Shown: positions 1-8,363 of the stretch, one piece after another | How positions within the stretch are numbered: position 1 is the stretch's first letter | Layout: the number at the start of each line of letters is the position of its first letter | DNA from: Streptomyces sp. NBC_01237 | GTDB taxonomy: Bacteria; Actinomycetota; Actinomycetes; Streptomycetales; Streptomycetaceae | Assembly: GCF_035917275.1 (NCBI RefSeq) | Contig: NZ_CP108508.1 | Location: 5,270,001 to 5,334,000 of the forward strand | Length of the DNA stretch: 64,000 nucleotides | Direction of reading: 5' to 3' | Notes under the pieces: generated by a model | What the model saw: the letters and a program-made list of their open reading frames with translations, nothing else | Databases searched by the model: none | Told to the model about the DNA's origin: nothing | Program-made: the position numbers and the translations under genes

Positions 1-1
1 C

Positions 2-436
2 AAGGTCGGCAAGGAACGCCACCCGTGGATGCCGTTCACCGCCGGGGACGGCACGAAACTCCCGTTCAAGGACGAGACGTTCGACGCCGTCACGATCTCC
101 TTCGGGCTGCGCAACATCCAGGACACGGACGCCGCGCTGCGTGAGCTGTACCGCGTGACGAAGCCCGGCGGCCGCGTGGTCATCTGCGAGTTCTCCCAGC
201 CGACGTGGACGCCGTTCCGCACGGTCTACATCGAGTACCTGATGCGGGCGCTGCCGTCCGCCGCCCGCGCGGTGTCGTCCAACCCCGACGCGTACGTCTA
301 TCTCGCCGAGTCGATCCGTGCCTGGCCCGACCAGGCGGGCCTCGCCGCACGGCTCCAGGACGCCGGCTGGTCGAACGTGGCCTGGCGCAATCTCACCGGC
401 GGAGTGGTGGCCCTGCACCGGGGCGTACGCGCCTGA
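2..436 (+). CDS. menG: Demethylmenaquinone methyltransferase, 3' part (MenG/UbiE family)
   Basis: Enzyme of the last menaquinone step, methylating demethylmenaquinone with S-adenosylmethionine. The open frame runs in from the left edge, so the N-terminal half with the SAM-binding glycine loop is missing. Visible UbiE features are the [15 protein letters not shown] segment, the [18 protein letters not shown] stretch and the C-terminal [12 protein letters not shown], which is typical of the family end. The stop lies 12 bases before the end of a convergent acetyltransferase gene. Other menaquinone-related genes occur in this window (the reductase just downstream and a polyprenyl synthase near 41 kb), which supports the MenG rather than the ubiquinone assignment, because streptomycetes use menaquinone. 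Only partial because of the window edge, not because of decay. Confidence 0.9.
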   Translation, partial: KVGKERHPWMPFTAGDGTKLPFKDETFDAVTISFGLRNIQDTDAALRELYRVTKPGGRVVICEFSQPTWTPFRTVYIEYLMRALPSAARAVSSNPDAYVYLAESIRAWPDQAGLAARLQDAGWSNVAWRNLTGGVVALHRGVRA

Positions 437-448
437 CGGCCCTCCCGG

Positions 449-967
449 TCACAGCTCCAGCCGGAAGCACCACGCGACCTGCCCCGCCCTGGGGGTCGTG
501 AAGGTCTCGGCCCGGCGCATCCCGAGCCGCTCGGCCACCGCGACCGACCGGGCGTTACGCGAGTCGATCATCGCGACCACCTCCGGCACCCCGGCCGCCC
601 GCACCCGCTCCAGCGCGGTGCGCGCGGCGGTGGAGGCGTACCCCCGGCCCCAGGCCGCCCGGCCCAGCCGCCAGCCGATCTCTATCTCGCCGACCGGGCC
701 GTACGTGGTGTGCGGCCAGGGCTGCGCGCCGGTGAAGCCGAGGACGCGGTCCTCCTCGTCGGTCATGGTCCACAGGCAGTAGCCCAGCTCCGCGTCGTGC
801 CGCCGCTGCCGGGCGGTCAGCTCCTCGTACACGGAGAGTTCGGCCGTCCGGCCACCGAAGAACTCCATCACCTCGGGGTCGTCGAACACCCGGTGCCAGG
901 TCAGGGCGTCCTCGTCGGTCGGAACTCGCAGACGTACGTCGGGGTGGGAAACAGGCGCGGTCGACAT
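449..967 (-). CDS. GNAT family N-acetyltransferase (RimJ/RimL type)
   Basis: Probable acetyl-CoA-dependent N-acetyltransferase of 172 residues, the normal size for a single GNAT domain. The sequence shows an N-terminal RLRVPTDEDALTWHRVFDDPEVMEFF start typical of RimJ/RimL-like proteins. The acetyl-CoA loop follows as GWRLGRAAWGRGYASTAART around residues 96-115, with a conserved late segment SRNARSVAVAERLGMRR. It faces menG tail to tail and starts about 100 bases from the divergent flavoprotein gene, so the two may share a promoter region. The substrate cannot be told from sequence; ribosomal proteins, small amines and antibiotics are all known targets in this family. Confidence 0.85.
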   Translation of the reverse strand: MSTAPVSHPDVRLRVPTDEDALTWHRVFDDPEVMEFFGGRTAELSVYEELTARQRRHDAELGYCLWTMTDEEDRVLGFTGAQPWPHTTYGPVGEIEIGWRLGRAAWGRGYASTAARTALERVRAAGVPEVVAMIDSRNARSVAVAERLGMRRAETFTTPRAGQVAWCFRLEL

Positions 968-1064
968 CGGGGAGCCCTTCGGGAGGTTGATCAGCAGGCC
1001 CCCCTAGACTGCATGGGACATGTGCCGCGCGGCACGCGAATTCGAGTCTTCGGGAGATCCGACC

Positions 1065-2348
1065 GTGACCGAGCCCCTCTCCGAGCACAGCGCGGACGTG
1101 ATCGTCGTCGGAGCGGGCCCAGCCGGCTCCACGACCGCGTACTACCTCGCCAAGGCCGGACTGAACGTCCTGCTCCTGGAGAAGACGGCCTTCCCCCGGG
1201 AGAAGGTCTGCGGCGACGGCCTCACGCCGCGCGCCACCAAGCAGCTCGTCTCCATGGGCATCGACATCTCCGAAGAGGCGGGCTGGCTGCGCAACAAGGG
1301 GCTGCGCATCATCGGCGGCGGCGTCCGTCTCCAGCTGGACTGGCCCGACCTCGCCTCGTACCCGGACTACGGCCTCGTCCGCAAGCGCGACGACTTCGAC
1401 GAGCAGCTGGCCCGGCAGGCGCAGAAGGCGGGCGCCCGGCTGTACGAGCGCTGCAATGTCGGCGCCCCGATCATCGACGAGCGCACCGGCCGCATCACCG
1501 GGGTGAACGCGAAGCTCGGCGAGGACAAGACCCCGGTCACCTTCCACGCCCCGCTCGTCGTCGCCGCCGACGGCAACTCCACCCGGCTCTCCCTCGCGAT
1601 GGGCCTGCACCGCCGCGAGGACCGCCCGATGGGCGTCGCGGTCCGTACGTACTTCACCTCGCCCCGCCACGACGACGACTACCTGGAGTCCTGGCTGGAG
1701 CTGTGGGACCGGCGCGGCGCCGAGGACCGGCTGCTGCCCGGCTACGGCTGGATCTTCGGCATGGGCGACGGCACGTCCAACGTGGGCCTCGGCATCCTCA
1801 ACTCCTCCGCCGCCTTCAAGGAGCTGGACTGGCGCGAGGTCCTCAAGGCGTGGTGCGCGTCCATGCCGGAGGACTGGGGCTACACCCCGGAGAACATGAC
1901 GATGCCGATCCGGGGCGCCGCGCTCCCGATGGCCTTCAACCGTCAGCCGCACTACACCAAGGGCCTGCTGCTCGTCGGTGACGCGGGCGGCATGGTCAAC
2001 CCGTTCAACGGCGAGGGCATCGCGTACGCCATGGAGTCGGGCCAGCTCGCCGCCGACGTCATCGTCCAGGCCCACGCCCGCGCCACCCCGGCCCAGCGCG
2101 AACTGGCCCTGCACAACTACCCGAAGGTGCTCAAGGAGACCTACGGCGGTTACTACACGCTGGGCCGCGCCTTCGTGAAGATGATCGGCAACCCGAAGGT
2201 CATGAAGATCGCGACGCAGCGCGGTCTCACGCACCCGATCCTGATGAAGTTCACCCTGAAGATGCTCGCCAACCTGACCGACCCGACGGGCGGCGACGCG
2301 ATGGACCGCATCATCAACGGCCTGTCGAAGGTGGCCCCGAAGGCCTGA
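1065..2348 (+). CDS. Geranylgeranyl-reductase-family FAD oxidoreductase, probable menaquinone side-chain reductase
   Basis: Flavoprotein of 427 residues, probably reducing one or more double bonds in the isoprenoid tail of menaquinone, as MenJ does in mycobacteria. The N-terminus has the FAD dinucleotide fold DVIVVGAGPAGSTTAYYLA, followed by the family motif PREKVCGDGLTPRA. A DG motif (VVAADGNSTRLS) and a late GD motif (LLVGDAGGMVNPFNGEGI) are also present. I chose the GTG at 1065 because GGGAG lies 8 bases upstream; an in-frame ATG at 1020 lacks one. Placement beside menG and near nuo supports a quinone role. The exact substrate is inference; archaeal-type lipid reduction is the main alternative and less likely here. 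Confidence 0.82.
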   Translation: MTEPLSEHSADVIVVGAGPAGSTTAYYLAKAGLNVLLLEKTAFPREKVCGDGLTPRATKQLVSMGIDISEEAGWLRNKGLRIIGGGVRLQLDWPDLASYPDYGLVRKRDDFDEQLARQAQKAGARLYERCNVGAPIIDERTGRITGVNAKLGEDKTPVTFHAPLVVAADGNSTRLSLAMGLHRREDRPMGVAVRTYFTSPRHDDDYLESWLELWDRRGAEDRLLPGYGWIFGMGDGTSNVGLGILNSSAAFKELDWREVLKAWCASMPEDWGYTPENMTMPIRGAALPMAFNRQPHYTKGLLLVGDAGGMVNPFNGEGIAYAMESGQLAADVIVQAHARATPAQRELALHNYPKVLKETYGGYYTLGRAFVKMIGNPKVMKIATQRGLTHPILMKFTLKMLANLTDPTGGDAMDRIINGLSKVAPKA

Positions 2349-2357
2349 CGTTCCCCC

Positions 2358-2390
2358 CCGGTGCCTGCTCCTGTTATCCACTGGCACCGG
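2358..2390 (+). terminator. Hairpin terminator after the quinone reductase gene
   Basis: Arms CCGGTGCC and GGCACCGG pair over 8 bp around a 17-base loop, 10 bases after the stop codon. There is no U-tract, as is usual for high-GC actinomycete terminators. Confidence 0.5.
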
Positions 2391-2446
2391 GACCGCCCGG
2401 CCGGATACCGTGGCGCCCATGTCCAGCCCCGAGTCCGACAGACCGA

Positions 2447-2508
2447 GGCCACCGGTGCTCCGGTGGCCGAGTTCCTGCTGACCGACGCCGGGTGACCCAC
2501 AGGGTCAC
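2447..2508. repeat. Two compact inverted repeats in the 2349-2754 intergenic gap
   Basis: The 400-base gap between the reductase and the transporter contains a perfect 9-bp hairpin (GGCCACCGG, loop TGCT, CCGGTGGCC) at 2447-2468. A perfect 7-3-7 palindrome (GTGACCC aca GGGTCAC) follows at 2492-2508. The first could be a second terminator. The second looks like a regulator-binding site about 250 bases before the transporter start. I see no convincing gene in the gap. Confidence 0.45.
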
Positions 2509-2754
2509 GGGCATCTCTTCGCACGGCTCCGTCCCCGCCGGATCACCGCGGGTACGGGCCGTTCCCTCCTCGGTCACGCGCGCCGCAGCGCGGCTCACCG
2601 AGTCATGCCCCCGCGATCAGCGGGGCATTCTTCCGCGCCGCCAGGTCGCCGCCCGCCGGATCCGCTCCGGCGCGCACGACGGGGCGTGGGCCCGTATCCC
2701 CGCACACCGGTCTGTCTCGTCCATCGACGGTTCCGTCCAAGGGGTCCTGTTCCC

Positions 2755-3906
2755 ATGCCATTCGCTGTCTACGTCCTCGGGCTCGCGGTCTTCGCCCAGG
2801 GCACCTCCGAGTTCATGCTGTCCGGGCTGGTCTCGGGCATTTCCGCCGACCTGGACGTCTCCCTGTCCGCGGCAGGTCTGCTGACCTCGTCCTTCGCCGT
2901 CGGGATGGTGATCGGCGCGCCCCTGATGGCGCTCTTCAGCCGCAGCTGGCCCCGCCGCCGCGCACTGCTGCTGTTCCTCGCGGTGTTCGTCGCCGTCCAT
3001 GTCGTGGGGGCGCTCACCCCGAGTTACGGAGTGCTCCTCGCGACCCGTTTCGTCGGCGCCCTCGCCAACGCGGGCTTCTGGGCGGTGGCCCTGATGACGG
3101 CCGTCTCGCTGGTGCCCGCGCACCTGAAGGCGCGGGCCACCGCCGTGGTGGTCGGCGGGGTCACGGTCGCCTGTGTGGTCGGGGTGCCGGCCGGTGCGGT
3201 GCTGGGGGAGCGGTGGGGGTGGCGGTCGGCGTTCTGGGCGGTGGCCCTCGTCTCCGTACCGGCGGTCCTGGCGATCGTCCGCAGCATCCCGGGCGGACGG
3301 CCCGACGCCGAACCCGTACCGGTCCGCACCGAGCTGCGCGTCCTGACCCGCTCACGGCTCCGGCTCACCCTGCTCACGATGGCCCTGGTCCAGGGGGCCA
3401 CCTTCTGTACGTTCTCCTACCTGGAACCGCTGCTGACCAGGGAGACCGGTCTGGGCGCGGGATGGGTCCCGGCCGCCCTCGCGCTCTTCGGCGTGGGCTC
3501 GTTCCTCGGCGTCACCGTCGCGGGCCGCTTCGCCGACGTCCGCCCCACCGCGCTCATCGCCTCGGGGATGGTCGCCCTCACCCTCGGCTGGAGCGCGCTG
3601 GCCCTGACGGCGGGCAGTCCGGTGGTGGCCCTCGCCCTGATCCTGGTCCAGGGGATGCTCGCCTTCGGTACGGGCACGGCCCTGATCACCCGCGTCCTCA
3701 ACCAGGCCCCGGACGCCCCGACCCTCGCGGGCGCCTTCTCCACGACCGCCTTCAACCTCGGGGCCACGGTGGGCCCGTGGGCGGGCGGTCTGGCCCTGGA
3801 CGCCGGATTCGGCTACCGGGCGCCGGTCTGGGTGAGCGGTGCGCTGATGGTCCTCGCCCTGGTCACGGCCGGGGCACGGCGCGTACGGGTAGGGGTGATG
3901 GCATGA
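2755..3906 (+). CDS. MFS drug exporter, Cmx/CmlR chloramphenicol-resistance type
   Basis: Twelve-helix major facilitator of 383 residues, expected to export phenicols or related drugs by proton antiport. The opening MPFAVYVLGLAVFAQGTSEFMLSGL and the following LLTSSFAVGMVIGAPLMALFSR match the Cmx/CmlR chloramphenicol efflux subfamily closely, including the DHA1-type loop 2-3 arginine cluster SWPRRRALL. I chose the ATG at 2755 because AAGGGG lies 10 bases upstream; the in-frame upstream extension from 2605 is Arg/Pro-rich and unlike any transporter N-terminus. It stands alone between unrelated genes. The family is often intrinsic in streptomycetes, so presence need not mean clinical-level resistance. 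The substrate is inferred from family only. Confidence 0.85.
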   Translation: MPFAVYVLGLAVFAQGTSEFMLSGLVSGISADLDVSLSAAGLLTSSFAVGMVIGAPLMALFSRSWPRRRALLLFLAVFVAVHVVGALTPSYGVLLATRFVGALANAGFWAVALMTAVSLVPAHLKARATAVVVGGVTVACVVGVPAGAVLGERWGWRSAFWAVALVSVPAVLAIVRSIPGGRPDAEPVPVRTELRVLTRSRLRLTLLTMALVQGATFCTFSYLEPLLTRETGLGAGWVPAALALFGVGSFLGVTVAGRFADVRPTALIASGMVALTLGWSALALTAGSPVVALALILVQGMLAFGTGTALITRVLNQAPDAPTLAGAFSTTAFNLGATVGPWAGGLALDAGFGYRAPVWVSGALMVLALVTAGARRVRVGVMA

Positions 3907-3966
3907 GGGCCGGGTGGCGCGGGGGCACCGGGCACATGCTCGGCGCCGACCGCCCTGACGCGTGGA

Positions 3967-4917
3967 TCAGTCCCCGGCGGACAACTCCCGCGTCGCGTAG
4001 TAGGCGCGCAGCGCGGCCTCACTGCCGGAGCCCATGGCGGTCATGATCCGCTGGAAGCGGGCGGATCGCAGGTCACCGGCCACGATGAGGCGGGAGCGCC
4101 GGCCGGTCGGCGGGCAGTAGCCGTCCGCGCCGCGGACGAGGTCACCGGGCGGTGCGGTGGGCACACTTCCGATGCTCAGGTACGCGGCGTCTGCCGTGAC
4201 CGTGCGCCGTACGCCGTCGCGGCCCACCGCTTCCGCCGTGACCTGGGTCCCTCCGGAGGGGGCCAGGGTCAGGTGCGCGACGGGCAGGAGCGTGACACGG
4301 GGGTCGTCGCGAATCTCCTCGATCTTGTACGCGTCGGAGTCCGGGTACGCCACGAGCAGGCGGGTGCCGACGGTCGGGTGGGCACGGAGGAAGGTGCCGA
4401 TCGGGCGGTCGCCGCCGAGGACGAGGAGGGTCCGGCCTTCGGCGTCGTCCGCGTCGACTTGCCAGAGCGGGGGCAGGGTGAGGGACTCGGGCGCGGTGAT
4501 CCAGGCGGCGTCACGGGGCTGGAGCGGGCCGACGCCGGTCGCGACGACGGCGTACGGAGCGGTGAGGCGCGTACCGGTGTCCAGGGTGACGGCGACGCGG
4601 TCGTCGTCGGCGCGCAGTTCGACGGCGCGGCGGCCGAGTTCCAGGCGGCACAGCCGGGTGCTCTTCAGCTCCCCGGTGATGGCGTCGGCGAGCGCGGGGC
4701 CGTCGGTGTGGCCGCCGAGGACGTTGTTCAGGGCCGGGATGCGGTAGAGGTTGCGGCACAGGGTGTCCGCCTCGATCAGGACCGAGCGCATCCCGACACC
4801 GGCGGCCGTCCGGGCGGCGGCGCAACCCGCCGGCCCGCCCCCGACGATGATCAGATCGGTGTCGGTGTCGGTGTCGGGGGCTGCGGGCGAAGGGGGGTGA
4901 AGCGGTGTGTCGTCCAT
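3967..4917 (-). CDS. Thioredoxin-reductase-like FAD/NAD(P) oxidoreductase lacking a CxxC
   Basis: Flavoprotein of 316 residues with the two-nucleotide-domain layout of low-molecular-weight thioredoxin reductases. An FAD fold DLIIVGGGPAGCAAARTAA lies near residues 21-39, a VVATGVG segment closes the first domain, a second nucleotide fold TLLVLGGDRPIGTFLRA follows, and a C-terminal FAD-contact segment RLIVAGDLRS comes near residue 280. The redox-active CATC of true thioredoxin reductases is absent, so disulfide reduction by the usual mechanism is unlikely. It may reduce ferredoxin or another small partner, or oxidise a small molecule. It is transcribed away from a lipoprotein gene. Function beyond flavin/NAD(P) redox chemistry is not determinable here. 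Confidence 0.78.
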   Translation of the reverse strand: MDDTPLHPPSPAAPDTDTDTDLIIVGGGPAGCAAARTAAGVGMRSVLIEADTLCRNLYRIPALNNVLGGHTDGPALADAITGELKSTRLCRLELGRRAVELRADDDRVAVTLDTGTRLTAPYAVVATGVGPLQPRDAAWITAPESLTLPPLWQVDADDAEGRTLLVLGGDRPIGTFLRAHPTVGTRLLVAYPDSDAYKIEEIRDDPRVTLLPVAHLTLAPSGGTQVTAEAVGRDGVRRTVTADAAYLSIGSVPTAPPGDLVRGADGYCPPTGRRSRLIVAGDLRSARFQRIMTAMGSGSEAALRAYYATRELSAGD

Positions 4918-5376
4918 GGGGCTATTCGAGCACCGACGCCCCTGCCGATCGACAGGGCCGGGGGCAGCAGGCTTCCGCCACCCGGGACCGACGGCGCACG
5001 GCCTGCCGGAGCACGCATCCTCTCCCGGCCGAGGTGTCTGCGAGAACCCCGCGGGTCCGGGCCGGCTGTCCGCCGGGTCGGGGAACGGTGCTGGTGGTGG
5101 TCAAGGTCCGAGGGGTTACGGGTCTGTTCCAGCGGGGGGTGACTGGGCGCGGGTGCGGGTTGGGGGCGGGAACCGGTGGCGCGGCCGGGTGGGAGGCGTG
5201 TTCCGTCGTGCTGTGCCTGGCCGCGCGTGTAACAGCGGTGTATTAGGCGGTGGTTGGGCGGAACGGGAGGCGGGGCCGGGTGGGTCTAGGTGATCAGTGA
5301 TGCCCGCTCGTACCGACCCGTACCGGGCGGCCGTCACTGCCGACTGTCACTGCCGTCTGATGCTGAGGAAGACACG
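4918..5376. other. Divergent intergenic region, no gene seen
   Basis: This 459-base gap separates two divergent genes and must hold both promoters. Open frames here have neither ribosome binding sites nor recognisable composition. I see no convincing hairpin or operator. Confidence 0.4.
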
Positions 5377-6048
5377 ATGCGCGTTCACAAGCTCACCTTC
5401 GCCGCTCTGGCCGTTGCCGCGAGTCTCTCGCTCACGGCCTGCCAGGGTGAGGAGGACGGGACAGGGCAGAGTGCCCCGTCGTCCGCGTCGGCCGGGTCGT
5501 CCGCGTCCTCGTCGGGTGGTGGTTCGGATGGGGCCGGTGCGGGCAAGGGCGGTGCGGACGGCTCCGAGGGGAAGGGTTCCAGCGGGAGCGGTACGTCGGG
5601 CGGGAGCGGTTCCGGTGCGAGTGGCGGGGTCGGGAAGTGCCGGACGGACGAGCTGGAGATCACGGCGTCGGACCAGAGCATCAGCGATGAGGGTGAGGGC
5701 ACCGTCGTGGTGGAGCTGAGGAACAGTGGTGGCGGGGACTGCTCGGTCTCGGGGTATGCGGGTGTCGACCTGAAGACGAGTGAGGGGCCGCTGTCGGCGA
5801 AGCGGGCGGGCCAGGATATGGGTCCGGATGTTCTCAAGGACGGGGAGCGGATCTTCTTCGGTATCACCTACCCGCTGAACGAGTCGGGTGGTTCCGGGGT
5901 GCGTATCACGGGGCTGGTGGTGACCCCGCCGGACGAGACGAAGTCCGTGACCCTGGACTGGCCGGGTGCCGCCACGCTGCCCGTCACGGACGGCTCGGGC
6001 TCCCCGGTGACGGTCGGCCCGATGGGAGGCGCCGGACAGGGCGGCTGA
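5377..6048 (+). CDS. DUF4232 secreted lipoprotein
   Basis: Exported lipoprotein of 223 residues. Residues 1-21 form a signal peptide ending in the lipobox LTAC, so Cys22 is the probable lipidated residue. Residues about 25-83 are an extremely Ser/Gly-rich spacer, likely a flexible wall-spanning linker. The remaining part, from KCRTDELEITASDQSISDEG on, matches the DUF4232 domain, including paired cysteines (one near the start, one in GGGDCSVSGYAGVDL) and a VTPPDETKSVTLDWPG end. I chose the ATG at 5377 because GAGGAA sits 6 bases upstream and the signal peptide begins there. DUF4232 has no established biochemical role; it is common on streptomycete surfaces. Confidence 0.85.
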   Translation: MRVHKLTFAALAVAASLSLTACQGEEDGTGQSAPSSASAGSSASSSGGGSDGAGAGKGGADGSEGKGSSGSGTSGGSGSGASGGVGKCRTDELEITASDQSISDEGEGTVVVELRNSGGGDCSVSGYAGVDLKTSEGPLSAKRAGQDMGPDVLKDGERIFFGITYPLNESGGSGVRITGLVVTPPDETKSVTLDWPGAATLPVTDGSGSPVTVGPMGGAGQGG

Positions 6049-6079
6049 CCCGCCCACTCCGGGCACCGGAACGGGCGGG

Positions 6080-6880
6080 TCAGCTCGGGACACCCGCCGG
6101 CACGGGCTCGATCGTGCGGCGCTTGACGAGCAGCACGATGATCAGGGCGACCTGAAGAACGATGATGAGGGTCATGCCCACGGAGGCCTGGGGCTTGTCG
6201 CCCACCAGGTTGGAGAACAGGCTGGTGTCCCAGAGACCGTGGGCGAGCATCGGCAGCAGGATGATGCCGCCGACGCGGAGGCACAGATAGAAGAAGTAGC
6301 CCGACGTGGAGACGATGAGGGCCTGGAGGATGGCCTGCGCTCCGGCGCCGATGGCGTTGCTGAGGTGCGTGGCGCCGAAGACGAGCGAGGAATAGAGGGC
6401 GACCTTGCCCTCGGTGAATCCCGCCCGGCGGAAGACGTGGACGCCGATGCCCCGGAACATGAGTTCCTCACCGACGCCGACGAACACTCCGAGCAGCAGC
6501 AGGCAGGCCACCAGGGAGATGCTCTGGTCGGAGAGGTGGCCGTAGTTCAGGCCGAGCAGAGCCACCGCGATCATCGAGATCGGGACCCAGCGCACCCAGC
6601 GCCGCACGGGGGCCCGATAGCGCAGGACCTCGCCCCACCAGCCGAGCCAGGTGACGACGGCCGCCGCGAAGACGATCGACGCCCCGATGGGTATCAGCGC
6701 GTTGCGCACCAGGGACTCGGTGGTGGGGAACGCGCTGTCCGAGTAGCTGGTGTCCACGCCGACCAGGCGTCCCAGCCCCTGGATGATGCCCGCGTACACG
6801 ACCACCACCACCAGGAACCACGGCCATGACAGCCTGCGCCCCGGTTGGCCGTCCCGTATCGAGTCCGTCGTGTCCCGCAC
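6080..6880 (-). CDS. CPBP family intramembrane metalloprotease
   Basis: Integral membrane protein of 266 residues in the CAAX-protease/bacteriocin-processing (CPBP, Abi) family. The glutamyl active-site motif is visible as GEELMFRGIGV, followed by FGATHLSNA and LAHGLWDTS, which supply the expected histidine and asparagine/aspartate positions. Several hydrophobic helices surround them (for example FLVVVVVYAGII near residue 25). I chose the GTG at 6880 because GGGAG lies 5 bases upstream; the ORF can be extended but the extension is not membrane-like. It is convergent with the lipoprotein gene. Substrates are unknown; family members act in protein processing, bacteriocin immunity or regulator anchoring. 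Confidence 0.85.
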   Translation of the reverse strand: MRDTTDSIRDGQPGRRLSWPWFLVVVVVYAGIIQGLGRLVGVDTSYSDSAFPTTESLVRNALIPIGASIVFAAAVVTWLGWWGEVLRYRAPVRRWVRWVPISMIAVALLGLNYGHLSDQSISLVACLLLLGVFVGVGEELMFRGIGVHVFRRAGFTEGKVALYSSLVFGATHLSNAIGAGAQAILQALIVSTSGYFFYLCLRVGGIILLPMLAHGLWDTSLFSNLVGDKPQASVGMTLIIVLQVALIIVLLVKRRTIEPVPAGVPS

Positions 6881-7155
6881 GGTGTCTCCCTTTCGTCCGG
6901 CGGCGGGGAGGGTCCCCGCCCCGCCGGGCACGGCCGTATGCCGCCCCCGCTTCCCGCGAAGAATCTCATACGGAATAGAACAAACATCTCGGACCGTCCC
7001 TTAACCGGCAGGGCGGGTGCCGGGTGTGCGGGGCGCCCGGCCGCCCCGGTGGAGGGCCCGCGCCGTCTCGCGCGGGATCGGCCCGAGGACGTGGGCCGCC
7101 AGTTCCGAAGGCGGCATTGGCGCTCCCCTTCGTGCGCGTACGACTGTGGGAACGA

Positions 7156-7191
7156 CTCCGCCCGCCGGCCATGGGGCACCGACGGGCGGAG
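7156..7191 (-). terminator. Hairpin terminator after the Nudix gene
   Basis: Perfect 9-bp arms CTCCGCCCG and CGGGCGGAG enclose an 18-base loop, 16 bases downstream of the Nudix stop on the minus strand. The rest of the 6881-7206 gap shows nothing else beyond the presumed promoter of the protease gene. Confidence 0.5.
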
Positions 7192-7206
7192 GGGGCGGGG
7201 TGGAGC

Positions 7207-7650
7207 CTATGACCAACCGTGCTCGGCGAGTGTCTCGGCGCCCTTGAGGTAGCCGTACAGACCGGCGGCGGGATACTCGATGATGTCCTCGGGCAGGGCA
7301 TCGATCGGAAACCACGTCAGGGCGAGGCACTTCTCGGGCTCACGGTTGACCGGCTCGCCCGTCCAGTTGGTCGCGAGGAAGAACATGCCGATGCGCTCGA
7401 CCTGCTCGCTCTGCTTGTGGTGGACGGTGTGCACGAGTTGCAGGTGATCGGGGTCGACCTCTACCCCGGTTTCCTCGCGCAGCTCGCGGGCGGCGCCGAC
7501 CCTGAGCGGCTCGCCGTGGTCCAGCTTGCCGGAGGGAGCGTGCCACCGTCCGTGGCCGTACGGTCCTCCGCGTTGCGACAGCAGGATCATGTCGCCGTTG
7601 CGCAGGATCACGTGCGTGTCGATTACGGGGACTGCGAGTGTGGGGCTCAT
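7207..7650 (-). CDS. Nudix hydrolase
   Basis: Soluble hydrolase of 147 residues cleaving nucleoside-diphosphate-linked substrates. The Nudix box is intact: a Gly, then GEPLRVGAARELREETGVEV near residues 45-65, giving the metal-binding REVREETG-type helix. The N-terminal strand VIDTHVILRNGDMILLSQRGG and the PSGKLDHGE lead-in are typical of mutT-like proteins. Its ATG overlaps the TGA of the small upstream kinase-like remnant (ATGA), so the two were probably once a coupled operon. Substrate specificity cannot be read from sequence; housecleaning of oxidised or modified nucleotides is the common role. Confidence 0.88.
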   Translation of the reverse strand: MSPTLAVPVIDTHVILRNGDMILLSQRGGPYGHGRWHAPSGKLDHGEPLRVGAARELREETGVEVDPDHLQLVHTVHHKQSEQVERIGMFFLATNWTGEPVNREPEKCLALTWFPIDALPEDIIEYPAAGLYGYLKGAETLAEHGWS

Positions 7651-7823
7651 GGGTTCACCGTGTGCTCGTCGGGGCTGTGGGGATTGCTGTGGACGCTACC
7701 CCCGCCCGCCGGCAGTGCGTCGGCGATCCGGCGCGCTACGTCCGTTGGGGCGGTCGTGGTGGAGTCGATGACGAGTACCTCTACGCCCATGGCCATGAGG
7801 GTCTCTGTTGCCTCGGTACGCAT
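7647..7823 (-). pseudogene. Kinase-like C-terminal remnant coupled to the Nudix gene
   Basis: A 58-codon frame opens with ATG at 7823 and ends in a TGA overlapping the Nudix ATG. Its sequence, with GVEVLVIDSTTTAPTDVARR near the middle, looks like the final strand and helix of a P-loop small-molecule or nucleotide kinase. The frame stays open for about 48 further codons upstream before a stop near 7970, but I find no ATG, GTG or TTG and no P-loop there. I read it as the tail of a decayed kinase kept in register with Nudix. It could instead be a short functional ORF. The kinase resemblance is a by-eye judgement. Confidence 0.4.
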
Positions 7824-8147
7824 GGTCGACCGTCCGATCGCAGCGTGTGGGGTTGGTGCGGTGCGGTGCGGTGCCGGAGAGCCCCCGCCCCGGGGTTGTG
7901 TGACGAACAGCGGGGCGGGGGCGGCTTTTGGGTGTGCCCGCAGCTCAACGCAGCGGCGGGCAACGGGGAGTTACGTAGCGGTGCGAGTGCGGCCGGGCTG
8001 TGCGCCTGGTCGCTGCGGCGACGTACGGTGACCGTAGCGTCACCGGGCTCGCGGTGCAACTATGCCCCAGGGCGTGCAGGTTGCCGAGGCACACAAAAGC
8101 CCTCCGCCGTGGACGGAGGGCTCTCGGGGCGATGCGACTGAAGGTCT
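7824..8147. other. Gap with no supported gene
   Basis: Apart from the in-frame extension of the kinase-like remnant, this stretch shows no gene with a start signal. It lies downstream of the DUF397 gene on the minus strand. A short inverted repeat, CCCTCCGCCGTGG followed by ACGGAGGG, at about 8100-8121 may serve as its terminator. Confidence 0.35.
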
Positions 8148-8363
8148 CTACCGGGCGAAGTGGTCGAACTCGCCTGCCTTGACACCCTCGATGAACGCGG
8201 CGAACTTGGCCCGGCTGGTGGTGGTCACCGCGCCCGGGGCGTCACTCTCGCGCATCAGGATCTCGCCGGCGTGCTCCGCGATCTCGACGCATTGCTCGCC
8301 GCCGCCACCGGAGAAGGACGACTTCTGCCACTCGATCTCTGTGTTCATGCTGCGGATTATCAC
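8148..8363 (-). CDS. DUF397 domain protein
   Basis: Small protein of 71 residues (66 if the ATG at 8348 is used) with the DUF397 signature EWQKSSFSGGGGEQCVEIAE, a RESDAPGA centre and a final AFIEGVKAGEF. The GTG at 8363 overlaps the stop of the upstream XRE gene as GTGA, which argues for translational coupling. DUF397 proteins in streptomycetes pair with DUF5753 helix-turn-helix regulators and modulate them, in clusters related to whiJ and abaA. The exact action of this copy is unknown. Confidence 0.88.
   Translation of the reverse strand: MIIRSMNTEIEWQKSSFSGGGGEQCVEIAEHAGEILMRESDAPGAVTTTSRAKFAAFIEGVKAGEFDHFAR

Noticed and set aside
4905..5293. Two overlapping plus-strand frames in the gap after 4917
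   Set aside because: They overlap each other in different frames, lack ribosome sites and encode no recognisable sequence.
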